64,000 nucleotides of DNA from CAYNSB01 sp964399625 (GCA_964399625.1 CAYNSB010000013.1:3397-67396); one strand, 5' to 3'; shown: positions 15,316 through 24,137, counted from the first letter of the stretch. Translations and numbers: made by a program. The notes: generated by a model from the letters alone, not told the origin.

Positions 15316-17538
15316 ATGATTACCATCACTCTTCCCGACGGAAAGACCAAGTCCTTTGACAAGCCCGTGAGCGGGCTGGAGGTCGCCGCGTCGATCGGCG
15401 CGGGGCTCGCTAAGGCGGCCCTGGGCATCAAGGTGGACACGGGGCAGGGCTTCGAGATGCGCGACCTTGCCCACGTGATCGATCGCGACGCGAAGGTCGC
15501 GATCATCACCGCGGCCAAGCCCGGACAGCCCACGAGCGCCGACGCGCTGTACCTCATGCGTCACTCCGCGGCGCACGTGATGGCCGAGGCGATCCAGGAC
15601 GTCATCGGCAGGGACGTGCAGCTCGCGTACGGGCCGCCGACCGACACCGGCTTCTTCTACGACATGTACGTGCCCGAGGGGAAGAAGATCTCGACGGAGC
15701 ACTTCGCGGCGATCAACAAGCGCATCGCGGAGATCATCAAGGAAGATCGTGCCTTCACGCGGTACGAGCAGCCCGGAACAGATGGGCTCTCGCGCCTCAA
15801 GTCCGAGGGCAACAAGTACAAGGTGGACAACGCCGAACGCGCGATGAATCTGCCCAGCAGCGTGTACAAGGGCTCCAAGCCCGCGTTCGCGGAGCCGTCC
15901 GCCTCGTCCCCGCGTCCCGCGAGCGCCTTGGCCCTCTCGTTCTACTCCACCGGCACGCCCGGCAAGAACTGGGAGGATCTGTGCCGAGGCCCGCACGTGC
16001 CCAGCACCGGGCGGATCGGCGCCGCGTGCGTGCTCTCGCTCGCGTCCTCCTACTGGCACGGCGATGAGAACTCCGACCGCCTCACCCGTGTGTACGGCAC
16101 CGCGTTCGCCTCGCAGGTCGAGCTCGACGAGTACCTCAAGCAGAAGGAGGAGGCGAGCAAGCGCGACCATCGCGTGATCGGGCGTGCGCTGCGCCTGTTC
16201 CACATCGACGAGGACGTGGGTCAGGGGCTCATTCTCTGGACGCCGCGCGGGTCGATCGTGCGCAAGGAGCTGCAGACCTTCATCGCGGCCGAGCTGCGCA
16301 AGCAGGGGTACACGGAGGTCTTCACGCCGCACATCGGCTCGCTGAATCTCTACAAGACCAGCGGGCACTTCCCGTACTACAAGGACTCGCAGTTCGCGCC
16401 GATCATCGAGCGTGACGCGTTGGAGCGCCTGGCGACCTGCACCTGCGCGGAACTCATGAACCGTGTCGAGAAGGTCTCCGAGCGTCTCGCACGCGGCATC
16501 AACGAGCGCACCAAGGCGAGCACGATCACCAGCGATCGCATCGAGAAGGACGAGAGCAAGCTCGTCGAGGGCTTCATGCTCAAGCCCATGAACTGCCCGC
16601 ACCACGCGAAGATCTTCGCGAGCTCCCCCCACTCCTATCGCGACATGCCCGTGCGCCTGGCGGAGTTCGGCACCGTCTATCGCTGGGAGCAGTCGGGCGA
16701 GCTCAACGGCATGACCCGCGTGCGCGGCTTCACGCAGGACGACGCGCACCTCTTCTGCACAGAGGAGCAGATTCCGGGTGAGGTCCAAGGGTGCCTCAGC
16801 CTCGTCAAGACCATCTTCGCGACGCTGGGCATGAAGGAGTACCGCGTGCGGGTCGGGCTGCGCGATCCGGATTCGAACAAGTACACCGGCGCGAAGGAGA
16901 ACTGGGACAAGGCGGAGGCGGCGTGCGTCGCCGCGGCGCAGTCGCTGGGCGTGGCCTTCAGCAAGGAGCCGGGCGAGGCCGCGTTCTACGGGCCCAAGAT
17001 CGACTTCGTCGTGAAGGACGTGATCGGGCGCGAGTGGCAGCTCGGGACGGTGCAGGTCGATTACAACATGGCCCTTCGGTTCGATCTGTCGTACATCGGC
17101 CCGGACAACACACCGCACCGCCCCGTGGTGATCCATCGCGCGCCCTTCGGCAGCATGGAGCGGTTCTGCGGCGTGCTCATCGAGCATTTCGCGGGCGCGT
17201 TCCCGACGTGGCTCAGCCCCGAGCAGGTGCGCGTGCTGCCGATCTCCGACAAGAGCAACGAGTACGCGGAGAAGGTGGCGGGCGCGCTGCGCGAGCGCGG
17301 CGTGCGCGTCTCGGTCGATACGGGCAACGATCGCGTGCAGGGCAAGATCAAGGTCGCGGCCGACGAGAAGATCCCGTACCTGCTCGTCGTGGGCCCGCGG
17401 GATGCGGAGCAGAACATGGTCTCCGTGCGTGCGCGCGGGATCGAGAAGGACCTGGGCGCGATGCCGCTGACGAAGTTTGTCGAGGGCATCGCGACGGAGA
17501 TCGCCGATCGCCGGGCGGAACTGGGCGTGAAGCCGTAA
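15316..17538 (+). CDS. thrS: Threonyl-tRNA synthetase
   Basis: A 740-residue class II synthetase charging tRNA-Thr. Order: TGS domain (1-65); editing domain with HxxxH (His83, His87) and CRGPH (Cys223, His227) for removing mischarged Ser; catalytic core with motif 1 region, MNCPHH (Cys427 zinc ligand), DDAHLF and HRAPFGSMERF; anticodon-binding C-terminus. At 740 residues it is about 100 longer than E. coli ThrS (642). Extra sequence is seen at about 186-206 (Ser/Pro-rich, in the editing domain) and at about 364-420, where a charged helical insert with TCTC replaces a short loop before MLKPMNCPHH. The ATG at 15316 begins the TGS strand; an upstream in-frame TTG lies in the terminator stem and is rejected. 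Confidence 0.95.
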   Translation: MITITLPDGKTKSFDKPVSGLEVAASIGAGLAKAALGIKVDTGQGFEMRDLAHVIDRDAKVAIITAAKPGQPTSADALYLMRHSAAHVMAEAIQDVIGRDVQLAYGPPTDTGFFYDMYVPEGKKISTEHFAAINKRIAEIIKEDRAFTRYEQPGTDGLSRLKSEGNKYKVDNAERAMNLPSSVYKGSKPAFAEPSASSPRPASALALSFYSTGTPGKNWEDLCRGPHVPSTGRIGAACVLSLASSYWHGDENSDRLTRVYGTAFASQVELDEYLKQKEEASKRDHRVIGRALRLFHIDEDVGQGLILWTPRGSIVRKELQTFIAAELRKQGYTEVFTPHIGSLNLYKTSGHFPYYKDSQFAPIIERDALERLATCTCAELMNRVEKVSERLARGINERTKASTITSDRIEKDESKLVEGFMLKPMNCPHHAKIFASSPHSYRDMPVRLAEFGTVYRWEQSGELNGMTRVRGFTQDDAHLFCTEEQIPGEVQGCLSLVKTIFATLGMKEYRVRVGLRDPDSNKYTGAKENWDKAEAACVAAAQSLGVAFSKEPGEAAFYGPKIDFVVKDVIGREWQLGTVQVDYNMALRFDLSYIGPDNTPHRPVVIHRAPFGSMERFCGVLIEHFAGAFPTWLSPEQVRVLPISDKSNEYAEKVAGALRERGVRVSVDTGNDRVQGKIKVAADEKIPYLLVVGPRDAEQNMVSVRARGIEKDLGAMPLTKFVEGIATEIADRRAELGVKP

Positions 17539-17610
17539 CTCCGCATCGGTGCGCATGGACCGCGTCGTTGCGGTGTCGCGACGCTGCGCACGCCGTGGTA
17601 GGCTTTGGGC

Positions 17611-19239
17611 GTGCCCCAGTCGTTCGCCATCTTCGCCTTCGCGATCGTGTGGCTGTTGATGTCCGCGATGCTGCTGCGCGCGGGGTTGCGCGGCAGGCGC
17701 GTTCCTGCCCCGCCGTGGTGCGCCAAGTGCCGGTTCGATCTTTCGGGTTTGAACGCTCCTGCACGCTGCCCCGAGTGCGGAGCGGACCTGGGCGCCCCAC
17801 AGGCCGTGAACGATTGGCGGCGCGTCCGCCATCGCGTGCCGCTGGTCATGGGGCTGATGGGTCTCGTGCTCGGGCTTGGTGCGCTGGGATTCATCGGCGT
17901 GCAGGCAACGACGGGCTTCAGCTGGTACCACATCGTGCCATCGCGCATCCTCTCCTCGTGGGTGCGGAGCGCGTCCGGGCCCGACGCGGATCGCGCGCTG
18001 GGCGAGCTCCAACGCCGACAGTCGATCAAGCGCTTGTCGGTCGAGGATGAGGCCCGGCTGCGCGGGGCGCTCTTGGCGCGCATCGTGGACGAGGGCGCGA
18101 CGTGGACCGCGGCATTGCAGGACGAACTGTGGATCGAGTACTGCAGTGGCGCGATGACTGAGGCGGAACGGAACGCATATGTGCGTGCGATGGATCAGTC
18201 GCTGCAGTTGGTCGTTCGCCCTCGTGTGAAGGCCGGTGTACCGCTGCCGGCTGTGATGAAGCAGGCTTCGTTTCGCGTCGGGCCCGCCACATACACGTCG
18301 AGCACGCTCTACGTGAAGTACCAACAGATGCCCGCGCGCATTCTGCGTGGTGGCGTTCCGATCGAGGTGCGGGCACCCGGCTGGTCACAAGGGGGAGGGT
18401 CCTTCGGTGTTTCGTCGAACTCGCAATCTTCCTTCGGACTTTCCATGCCATCCGTGGAGGAGCCTGGGGACTACACCCTCGAGGTGACGTACAAACTCCA
18501 AGTCGATGCGACGCAGCTCACGCCGCAGCCAGTCGCACAACCATGGTCCATCACACGATCCGCTCCGTTCACAGTCGTCAACGGTTCAACGGTGCGAGCA
18601 ACCGCTCGCGATGAGCAGACCGAGGCCCGGATACGAGCCGGCGTCAGGATCGAAGGGGTGATCGTTGAGACCGTGAATTACATGTACGACAAGGACATGC
18701 GGACGCCAGTCGGCGTTCGCGTGAGCGTTCCGGTCAGGTTCGATGCGTCGGCCCTGCCGTTGGCGTTTCGGGCGATCGTGCGACCCAGCGAGAATCGCAC
18801 GGGCCTTTCGCTGGGGGAGATCGAAGCGGGAATGCTCGCCGCAGCGGACCCCCGCGGGGTCTGGTCTGACTTTTGCAACGCGGGCGCGTTCCGTGAATGG
18901 CGAGAGCTTGCGGTCTCGCACGCGCCCCAGAATCCGGGAACATTCAACGTTGCCACGGCGTTTCCGTTGGGAGACTTGCGCGTGGATGTCGTCCTGGTTC
19001 CCGATGCCGATGCCGCAGAGCGCACGACGAACGTCGTTGAGTTCCCCAACTGCGAACTGACGTTCCGCGGCGTGCCGGTGTACGTGCTCCCGGAAGGGTC
19101 GCGATCAACACGTGCAGGCAACCTTCCTGCCTGGCGTGGCCCGAGCGACGTCCGTTGGATCGAACCTGCTGGCGTGGCCCCGACCGACGTCCGTTGGATC
19201 GAAGTTCCGCCGACGATGGCACCAGCGAGCAAGCCCTAG
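17611..19239 (+). CDS. Zinc-ribbon membrane protein with large C-terminal region
   Basis: A 542-residue protein with one membrane helix at the very N-terminus (FAIFAFAIVWLLMSAMLL), a ribbon WCAKCRFDLSGL...CPECGADLG, a second helix (LVMGLMGLVLGLGALGFIG) and then about 420 residues of beta-rich sequence with no recognised family. The same ribbon type occurs in the protein at 14492. A GTG at 17611 is taken as start, with TAGGCT six bases before it and no Shine-Dalgarno. Near the C-terminus the words DVRWIE occur twice, because the DNA carries a near-exact 39-base tandem repeat (19131-19203). Base composition in the C-terminal half is less GC-rich than the neighbours. Function unknown. Confidence 0.62.
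   Translation: MPQSFAIFAFAIVWLLMSAMLLRAGLRGRRVPAPPWCAKCRFDLSGLNAPARCPECGADLGAPQAVNDWRRVRHRVPLVMGLMGLVLGLGALGFIGVQATTGFSWYHIVPSRILSSWVRSASGPDADRALGELQRRQSIKRLSVEDEARLRGALLARIVDEGATWTAALQDELWIEYCSGAMTEAERNAYVRAMDQSLQLVVRPRVKAGVPLPAVMKQASFRVGPATYTSSTLYVKYQQMPARILRGGVPIEVRAPGWSQGGGSFGVSSNSQSSFGLSMPSVEEPGDYTLEVTYKLQVDATQLTPQPVAQPWSITRSAPFTVVNGSTVRATARDEQTEARIRAGVRIEGVIVETVNYMYDKDMRTPVGVRVSVPVRFDASALPLAFRAIVRPSENRTGLSLGEIEAGMLAAADPRGVWSDFCNAGAFREWRELAVSHAPQNPGTFNVATAFPLGDLRVDVVLVPDADAAERTTNVVEFPNCELTFRGVPVYVLPEGSRSTRAGNLPAWRGPSDVRWIEPAGVAPTDVRWIEVPPTMAPASKP
19131..19203 (+). repeat. Two-copy tandem repeat of about 38-39 bases
   Basis: CTGGCGTGGCCC, a short variable part, then GACGTCCGTTGGATCGAA occurs at 19131-19164 and again at 19169-19203, with one extra C and two substitutions. 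It encodes two copies of x-P-x-DVRWIE at the end of the zinc-ribbon protein, pointing to a recent duplication. Confidence 0.8.
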
Positions 19240-19427
19240 CGCCGCATCGACCTGGCATTCGCGCACGTGGACGGCTTGCGCAGCCCCTCGCTCAGGGTGA
19301 GCCCCGCCCCGATGAGCGTGCACGCCGCAAGAAGCACGATGGGGAGATCGATCCGATCGCGGAGCGTCCAGAGGAGCACGATCCATCCCGCCACCAGGCC
19401 GGCCAGCAGTGCGTACGAGGTTCGCAT
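19236..19427 (-). CDS. Small two-helix membrane protein
   Basis: A 63-residue protein. The start ATG at 19427 has GGAGG six bases upstream, which settles it against longer frames. Two hydrophobic helices (YALLAGLVAGWIVLLWTL and PIVLLAACTLIGAGLTL) are joined by RDRIDL. A basic tail follows, KPSTCANARSMRR. Its stop overlaps the stop of the convergent zinc-ribbon gene. No family recognised. Confidence 0.55.
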   Translation of the reverse strand: MRTSYALLAGLVAGWIVLLWTLRDRIDLPIVLLAACTLIGAGLTLSEGLRKPSTCANARSMRR

Positions 19428-19713
19428 CACGGTCCTCCCCATTCGAGCCGGGCGTCCGCGAACGTCCAGGCCTCTCAAGAGGATGCTCGAGGGCTTGCCT
19501 CCCGTCGGCGCGTGTTCAGCGGCGAGTATGGACGGCGGACGTCACCCTGCCAGGAGATTTCCCAGTGCCCCAGCCACCAAGCAATCCACTGGAGATCCAC
19601 GGCAACCGACACCATCCCCCGAACGACTGGCGTACGGCGCGCTCGTAGCATGGAGGCCCGGTCCGGCGCGCTTTGCGCCGGCGGGAGTACCCATTTTCCT
19701 TGGAGGCACTGAC

Positions 19714-20124
19714 ATGCCGGACCCCACCCAGACCACCGTTATCGCCGCCGACACGAAGATCAAGGGCGAGATGTCGTTCGAGAACACCGCCCGCCTGCTC
19801 GGTCAGTTCGAGGGCAAGATCAACGCCAAGGGCGAGCTGCAGATCGCCGACGGCGCCGCCTGCCGCGCGGCGGTTGAGGCGGGCAAGGTCATGGTCGATG
19901 GTCTCGTCGAGGGCAACATCAACGCGCGCGAGAAGGTCGAGCTGACCGGTCGCGCCAAGATGAAGGGCGACCTGATCGCGGCGAAGCTCGTTGTGGCCGA
20001 GGGCGCGTCGTTCGTGGGCCATGTGACGGTCGGGCCCGAGGCCGCGAAGGCCGCCCCGCACACCGCCGGCGCGCCGTCGATCACCGAGCCCAAGCCGGAC
20101 CAGGGCGCGAACATCCGTCGTTAA
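19714..20124 (+). CDS. Bactofilin (polymer-forming cytoskeletal protein)
   Basis: A 136-residue bactofilin. The repeating beta-helix is plain: TVIAADTKIKGEMSFENTA, LLGQFEGKINAKGELQIADG, AACRAAVEAGKVMVDGLVEG, NINAREKVELTGRAKMKGDL. Flexible ends are as in the family. Bactofilins self-assemble without nucleotide into filaments at the membrane and organise cell-wall enzymes or cell shape. GGAGG lies eight bases before the ATG. A second bactofilin with a zinc ribbon follows 65 bases downstream on the same strand, so the pair may co-assemble. Confidence 0.9.
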   Translation: MPDPTQTTVIAADTKIKGEMSFENTARLLGQFEGKINAKGELQIADGAACRAAVEAGKVMVDGLVEGNINAREKVELTGRAKMKGDLIAAKLVVAEGASFVGHVTVGPEAAKAAPHTAGAPSITEPKPDQGANIRR

Positions 20125-20156
20125 GCCGGGGCTGATCCCCTCGCACCACGCTCCCT

Positions 20157-20173
20157 CGTGCCCGATCGGCACG
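20157..20173. promoter_or_regulatory. Hairpin between the two bactofilin genes
   Basis: CGTGCC-CGATC-GGCACG, a 6-bp stem enclosed by a longer imperfect CCCCTC/GAGGGG pair. The outer GAGGGG is the likely ribosome-binding region of the next gene, so the structure could hide it; it might also be a weak terminator. No T-run follows. Confidence 0.35.
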
Positions 20174-20189
20174 TGAGGGGTTCGCGTTC

Positions 20190-20867
20190 GTGCGCGTCGT
20201 GTCCTCTCGCGCTGCTCGAGCGCGGCGGGCGCCCGCGCCGGTCGTGACGATGCCACCCAACGTCCCACCAACTCCGGGCGCTTCGGCGCCCAAGCGCACG
20301 ATCATGTGCTATCACTGCAGGCACCGCTTCGAGGTGCCGGTGCGGGCGATGTCCACGTCGTGCCCCAAGTGCTACAAGGGGCTCGTCATCGAGGACGTCG
20401 TGATCAAGACGGCCCACGCCGTGCGCAAGGTGCAGACGTGCGGGAAGGTCCTCGTCGAGGCCAAGGGACGCCTCATCGCGACGAGCGTCGAGGCGGCCCA
20501 GGGCGTTGAGGTGCAGGGCGTTCTCGAGGGGAACGTCGTGTCGGGCGGGCCCGTGCGGATCGGGCCCGGCGCGCAGTGGAAGGGCGACCTCAAGGCCCCG
20601 AGCCTGCGCGTGGAGCTGGGAGCGCGCATCGCACGCGGCTACTTCGTGATCCCCGACGACTCGCTGGCGCCCAAGGAAGACGCGGACCCGCCCGTGGCGT
20701 CCGCGCCGACCAAGAGCAGCGGTGCCCGCGCCGCGCCGGAAGGCGGCAAGCCTCCAAGCCCGTCTCCCGGCGCGCGCCCACCCACGCGCGGCGCCAGCCG
20801 TCCCCCTACCACCCCGCCGACAGGCCCGCCCCAGGAGCCTGAGGAGGACGAGGACAGACTGCTGTGA
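20190..20867 (+). CDS. Bactofilin-domain protein with N-terminal zinc ribbon
   Basis: A 225-residue protein. A four-Cys ribbon opens it (MCYHCRHRFEV and SCPKCYKGLVIEDVV). A bactofilin-type beta-helix of about 100 residues follows: VRKVQTCGKVLVEAKGRLIA, then GVEVQGVLEGNVVSGGPVRI and GAQWKGDLKAPSLRVELGARI. The last 65 residues are Pro/Ala/Gly-rich with an acidic end EEDEDRLL. The ribbon suggests a nucleic-acid or protein docking site on a bactofilin polymer. The GTG at 20190 has GAGGGG ten bases upstream; an internal ATG at 20250 lacks any site. It is downstream of a plain bactofilin and probably co-transcribed. Confidence 0.8.
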   Translation: MRVVSSRAARARRAPAPVVTMPPNVPPTPGASAPKRTIMCYHCRHRFEVPVRAMSTSCPKCYKGLVIEDVVIKTAHAVRKVQTCGKVLVEAKGRLIATSVEAAQGVEVQGVLEGNVVSGGPVRIGPGAQWKGDLKAPSLRVELGARIARGYFVIPDDSLAPKEDADPPVASAPTKSSGARAAPEGGKPPSPSPGARPPTRGASRPPTTPPTGPPQEPEEDEDRLL

Positions 20868-20897
20868 GGCGCAGTAGGCATGCTCGTGCGAAGCCGC

Positions 20898-22778
20898 TCA
20901 GGGCTTGGCGGGCAGGGCCGCGAGTTGGCGGGTTGCTTGCTCCGCGCTGTCCGGGTACGACAGCGCGCGCTCGAACGCCGCACGAGCGCCGCTCACATCG
21001 CCGGTTGCCTTGAGCGCCGTGCCCAGTGCGAGGTACGGCAGGCCCGAGAGCTTTCGTGTCGCGTCCGAGCCCGTGCGCGTAGTGGTGAGATCGCGCACGC
21101 CCTCGCGGAATGCCGCGATGCCTTGCTCACGCTGCTGCAGTTCGTGGAAGAGTAGATTCCCCAGCGCGACCCACGCGATGTACGCCTGGGGCATGTGCTG
21201 CGCGGCTTGACGCAGCGCACGCTCGGCATCGTCGTACTTCTTCTGCGTGACGTAGGCCCGGCCCAGCAGGTACCAGGCGCGCCCATCGGAAGGGGCGATC
21301 CGCGTGGCCTGCTCGAAGTGCGGCGGGGCGTCGTCCGGGCGGCCCGCCTGCTGCAGCGCGAGGCCCAGGTTCACGTGCACGGCCGAGCCGGGCGCGCCGT
21401 GATCGACCGCGTGTTGCCAGAGCGAGACGGAGCTGCTCCAGACGCGCGTCTGCTCGCGCGACATCGACGCGCACACCGCGATCGCTCCGCACGCCAGGGC
21501 GAGGAGCGTCCATCGACCGGCGGCGTTCATGCGAGTCGAGAGGGCCCGGGCCGCGCCCACGGCGAGCGCAATGACGGGGATGATCGCGAGGTACGAGTAG
21601 CGATCCGCGACGAACTGGTCCCCGCTCTGGAGCGTGCCCAGCACGGGCAGCAGCAGCACCGCGTACGCAGCGAACGCGCACGCGAGCGAGGGCGCACGAC
21701 GGCGCAGCGAGATCGCGAGCGCCCCGATCATCGCCACCAGCGCGTAGCACACGAGATATCGCGGTGCGAGCCAGTTCATGTTGCGTGGCAATTCCACCAG
21801 CGCGACAAGGTCGGTCGGAACGAGCGACTTCTGGAGATAGACCACCAGCCCGTAGGCCGCCTGCGCGATGCGGCTGGTGATCGGCCACTCCGCGAGCGTG
21901 CGCACCGCGCCGGGCGCGGACTTTTGCGCGTAGCCCGCGACGACCGCCGCGGCGACGCCCAGGAGCGCGAAAGGGACCTTCTCGAGGATCACGCTTCGCC
22001 GTTCGCGTGCGAGCCAACGCCGGGGCTCGATGAGCAATCGACGGAGCGGATAGACATCGAGAATGACGAGCAGCGCGAAGAGCGACATGCCCCAGGCCTT
22101 GCTGAGCAGCGAGAGGACCAGGAGCGCAAGCGACGCCCAGAGCCAGCGGGACTGCGCGGGCGTACGCGACGAGTCGACGGGCGCGGATCGCAGGTACGCG
22201 AGCGTCGAGGCGAGCAGAAAGAGCGTGCTCAGGACGTCCCGCCGCTCCGTCGCCCACGCGACGGACTCGACGCGAAGCGGATGCACGCTCCATGCGAGCG
22301 CGCCCGTCGCGGCCAGAGCCCAATCGCGCGCGTCGCTCGCGCCCCGCGCGGCACGAGCCAGCAGCGCACGGAGCAGGAGCATGACGAGCACGGCGTTGAT
22401 CGCGTGGAGAACGAGGCTCGTGCGGTGAAAGACCCGCGGATCGAGCCCGGCCGGAAACTCCATGGTGCCCGCCCCCGTTCCGCGCGCGCCCAAGAGCTCG
22501 TGATCGATCGCGAACGAGAGCCACGTGAGCGGCTGGTAGTGCCCCAGGTGGGTGGTTGTAAACATCCACTCGAGGTTGTCGGGCCCGAGCCCACGGTAAT
22601 GCGTGTTGTCGACGAGGAGCGAGTGATCGTCGAAGTCGACGAGCCCGGCGTTCCAGCTCGGGGCGTGCGCAAGGAGGGTGGCGGCGAGGACCAGCGCCAT
22701 GATCGCGATCAGCCGCCAGCGAGGGGTGCGGGGCGGTCCGTCGCCGCTGGGGGAAGCGAAGGTCGTGGCGGCTTTCAT
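20898..22778 (-). CDS. Polytopic TPR membrane protein, TMTC/PMT-like glycosyltransferase
   Basis: A 626-residue protein. The N-terminal two thirds hold about ten membrane helices, with loops typical of TMTC-like proteins: LVDFDDHSLLVDNTHYRGL (acidic first loop), GHYQPLTWLSFAIDHEL, HAINAVLVMLLL, SVHPLRVESVAWATERRDVL. The C-terminal third (about 490-620) is TPR (VHVNLGLALQQAGRPDDAPP, AWYLLGRAYVTQKKYDDAE). In eukaryotes TMTC proteins are O-mannosyltransferases; bacterial ones are presumed lipid-linked-sugar transferases, but activity is unproven. Its start overlaps the stop of the LOG-family gene by four bases. Confidence 0.75.
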   Translation of the reverse strand: MKAATTFASPSGDGPPRTPRWRLIAIMALVLAATLLAHAPSWNAGLVDFDDHSLLVDNTHYRGLGPDNLEWMFTTTHLGHYQPLTWLSFAIDHELLGARGTGAGTMEFPAGLDPRVFHRTSLVLHAINAVLVMLLLRALLARAARGASDARDWALAATGALAWSVHPLRVESVAWATERRDVLSTLFLLASTLAYLRSAPVDSSRTPAQSRWLWASLALLVLSLLSKAWGMSLFALLVILDVYPLRRLLIEPRRWLARERRSVILEKVPFALLGVAAAVVAGYAQKSAPGAVRTLAEWPITSRIAQAAYGLVVYLQKSLVPTDLVALVELPRNMNWLAPRYLVCYALVAMIGALAISLRRRAPSLACAFAAYAVLLLPVLGTLQSGDQFVADRYSYLAIIPVIALAVGAARALSTRMNAAGRWTLLALACGAIAVCASMSREQTRVWSSSVSLWQHAVDHGAPGSAVHVNLGLALQQAGRPDDAPPHFEQATRIAPSDGRAWYLLGRAYVTQKKYDDAERALRQAAQHMPQAYIAWVALGNLLFHELQQREQGIAAFREGVRDLTTTRTGSDATRKLSGLPYLALGTALKATGDVSGARAAFERALSYPDSAEQATRQLAALPAKP

Positions 22779-23623
22779 GGGCGTTGCGGGACGCCCGCGC
22801 GCGACGGGTCCGCGGACCCTCCGTTGCTCTCTCCCAAGATCGCCGCAGCGCGGGGACGGCGGCCCTCGGCCTCGGCGACCTTGGGCAGGGCGCAGAGCGC
22901 GATGACGCGTGCGGCCTCCTCGACCGAGTCCGTGACGGTGAGCAGGTTCAGGTCCTCGGGTCCGATCGTCCCCCTCGCGAGCAGGCGCTCGCGGATGAAC
23001 TCCATCATCGGCCCCCAGAACTCGACGCCCATGAGCACGACGGGGAAGTTCTCGATCTTCTTCGTCTGGATGAGCGTGAGCGCCTCGAAGAGCTCGTCGA
23101 GCGTGCCGAACCCGCCGGGCATCACGACGAAGGCGTAGGAGTACTTGACGAGCATCACCTTGCGCACGAAGAAGTAATGGAACTCAACGAACTTGTCCAG
23201 GTATGGATTGGGCTTCTGCTCCATGGGGAGCTGGATGTTGCACCCCACGGAGCGACCGCCCACGTCCTTGGCGCCGCGGTTGGCGGCCTCCATGATGCCC
23301 GGGCCGCCGCCGGTCATGATGGTGAACCCGAGCCTGGCGATGCGGGCGCTCACGTCGCGGGCCAGCGCGTAGCTCGGGTGGTCCTCCTTGAAGCGGGCGG
23401 ACCCGAAGACGGTGACGCACGGACCGACGAAGTGCAGGGCGCGGAAACCCTTGATGAACTCCAGCCCGATGCGCACGGCGCGAGTGAACTCCTCCCAGCG
23501 CTTGCGCGGGCCCGACAGGAACCGCAGCTCTTCGACGGATCGCGTCGCCTTGCCCCACCACTCCGGAACGGAGCGGGATTGCTGGTGCTCGGCTGGCGGT
23601 GCGTCGGGCGGGCGATCGTTCAT
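22775..23623 (-). CDS. LOG-family protein (TIGR00730; cytokinin riboside 5'-monophosphate phosphoribohydrolase-like)
   Basis: A 282-residue Rossmann-fold nucleotide-monophosphate N-ribosidase of the LOG family. The catalytic and phosphate loops are visible: VTVFGSARFKEDHPSY, GGGPGIMEAANRGAKD and PGGFGTLDELFEAL. It has an 80-residue N-terminal extension before the core, as in larger LOG/YgdH-like members, and a 25-residue low-complexity end. Bacterial members cleave AMP-like nucleotides, and PGGFGTxxE is the active-site loop. The ATG at 23623 has no Shine-Dalgarno; a TACCCT box lies 8 bases before it. The ATGA overlap with the TMTC-like gene indicates one operon. Confidence 0.88.
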   Translation of the reverse strand: MNDRPPDAPPAEHQQSRSVPEWWGKATRSVEELRFLSGPRKRWEEFTRAVRIGLEFIKGFRALHFVGPCVTVFGSARFKEDHPSYALARDVSARIARLGFTIMTGGGPGIMEAANRGAKDVGGRSVGCNIQLPMEQKPNPYLDKFVEFHYFFVRKVMLVKYSYAFVVMPGGFGTLDELFEALTLIQTKKIENFPVVLMGVEFWGPMMEFIRERLLARGTIGPEDLNLLTVTDSVEEAARVIALCALPKVAEAEGRRPRAAAILGESNGGSADPSRAGVPQRP

Positions 23624-23651
23624 GGAGGTTGAGGGTAGTCGCACGCGCGGA

Positions 23652-24059
23652 TCAGGCGATCAGCGCGCCCGCGGCGCGCCAACCGCACCAGACGGCGGCG
23701 AGGCTCAGGGCGACGTTCCCCACGACGTTTGACGCCGCGAGTGCGACCGAGCCAGCGCGTGCGAGCTGCAGCGTCTCGAACGCGAACGCGGAGAACGTGG
23801 TGAGCCCGCCGAGGAACCCGGTCATGAGCAGCAGCCTCGCCTGTGCGCCAAGCGTCTGGCGGTCCACCGCGAGGTGCAGGACGATCCCCGCGAGCGCACA
23901 GCCGAGGACGTTGACCGCCAGCGTGCCCCAGGGAAATCGGGGGCCGGCGAGCGATGTCGCGGCGAGCGTGATGAGATAGCGGGCGAGCGAGCCCACACCG
24001 CCGCCCAACGCGACGGCCCCCACACTCGCCAGGCTCAGGCTTCCCGCGGGCAGGTCCAT
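23652..24059 (-). CDS. crcB: Fluoride ion channel FluC/CrcB
   Basis: A 135-residue four-helix membrane protein of the Fluc family, which exports fluoride as a dual-topology dimer. Family marks are GGGVGSLARYLI, FPWGTLAVNVLGCALAG (pore Asn region) and LLMTGFLGGLTTFSAFAFE with the phenylalanine box. A fluoride riboswitch was looked for upstream (24060-24230) and not found. The ATG at 24059 lacks a ribosome site; a start further upstream cannot be excluded. It lies 28 bases before the LOG-family gene on the same strand. Confidence 0.9.
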   Translation of the reverse strand: MDLPAGSLSLASVGAVALGGGVGSLARYLITLAATSLAGPRFPWGTLAVNVLGCALAGIVLHLAVDRQTLGAQARLLLMTGFLGGLTTFSAFAFETLQLARAGSVALAASNVVGNVALSLAAVWCGWRAAGALIA

Positions 24060-24137
24060 GGGTGGTTGTATCGGCTTGCGCGCGGTCGAGGCGTTCAGAA
24101 GCCCGCCCCGCGCGCGGGTTGAACCCATCAACGCGTC

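Noticed and set aside
15256..18324. Open frame of 1022 codons on the - strand opposite thrS
   Set aside because: Arg/His/Leu-rich, no domain, and exactly mirrors thrS and part of the next gene; a product of high GC, not a gene.
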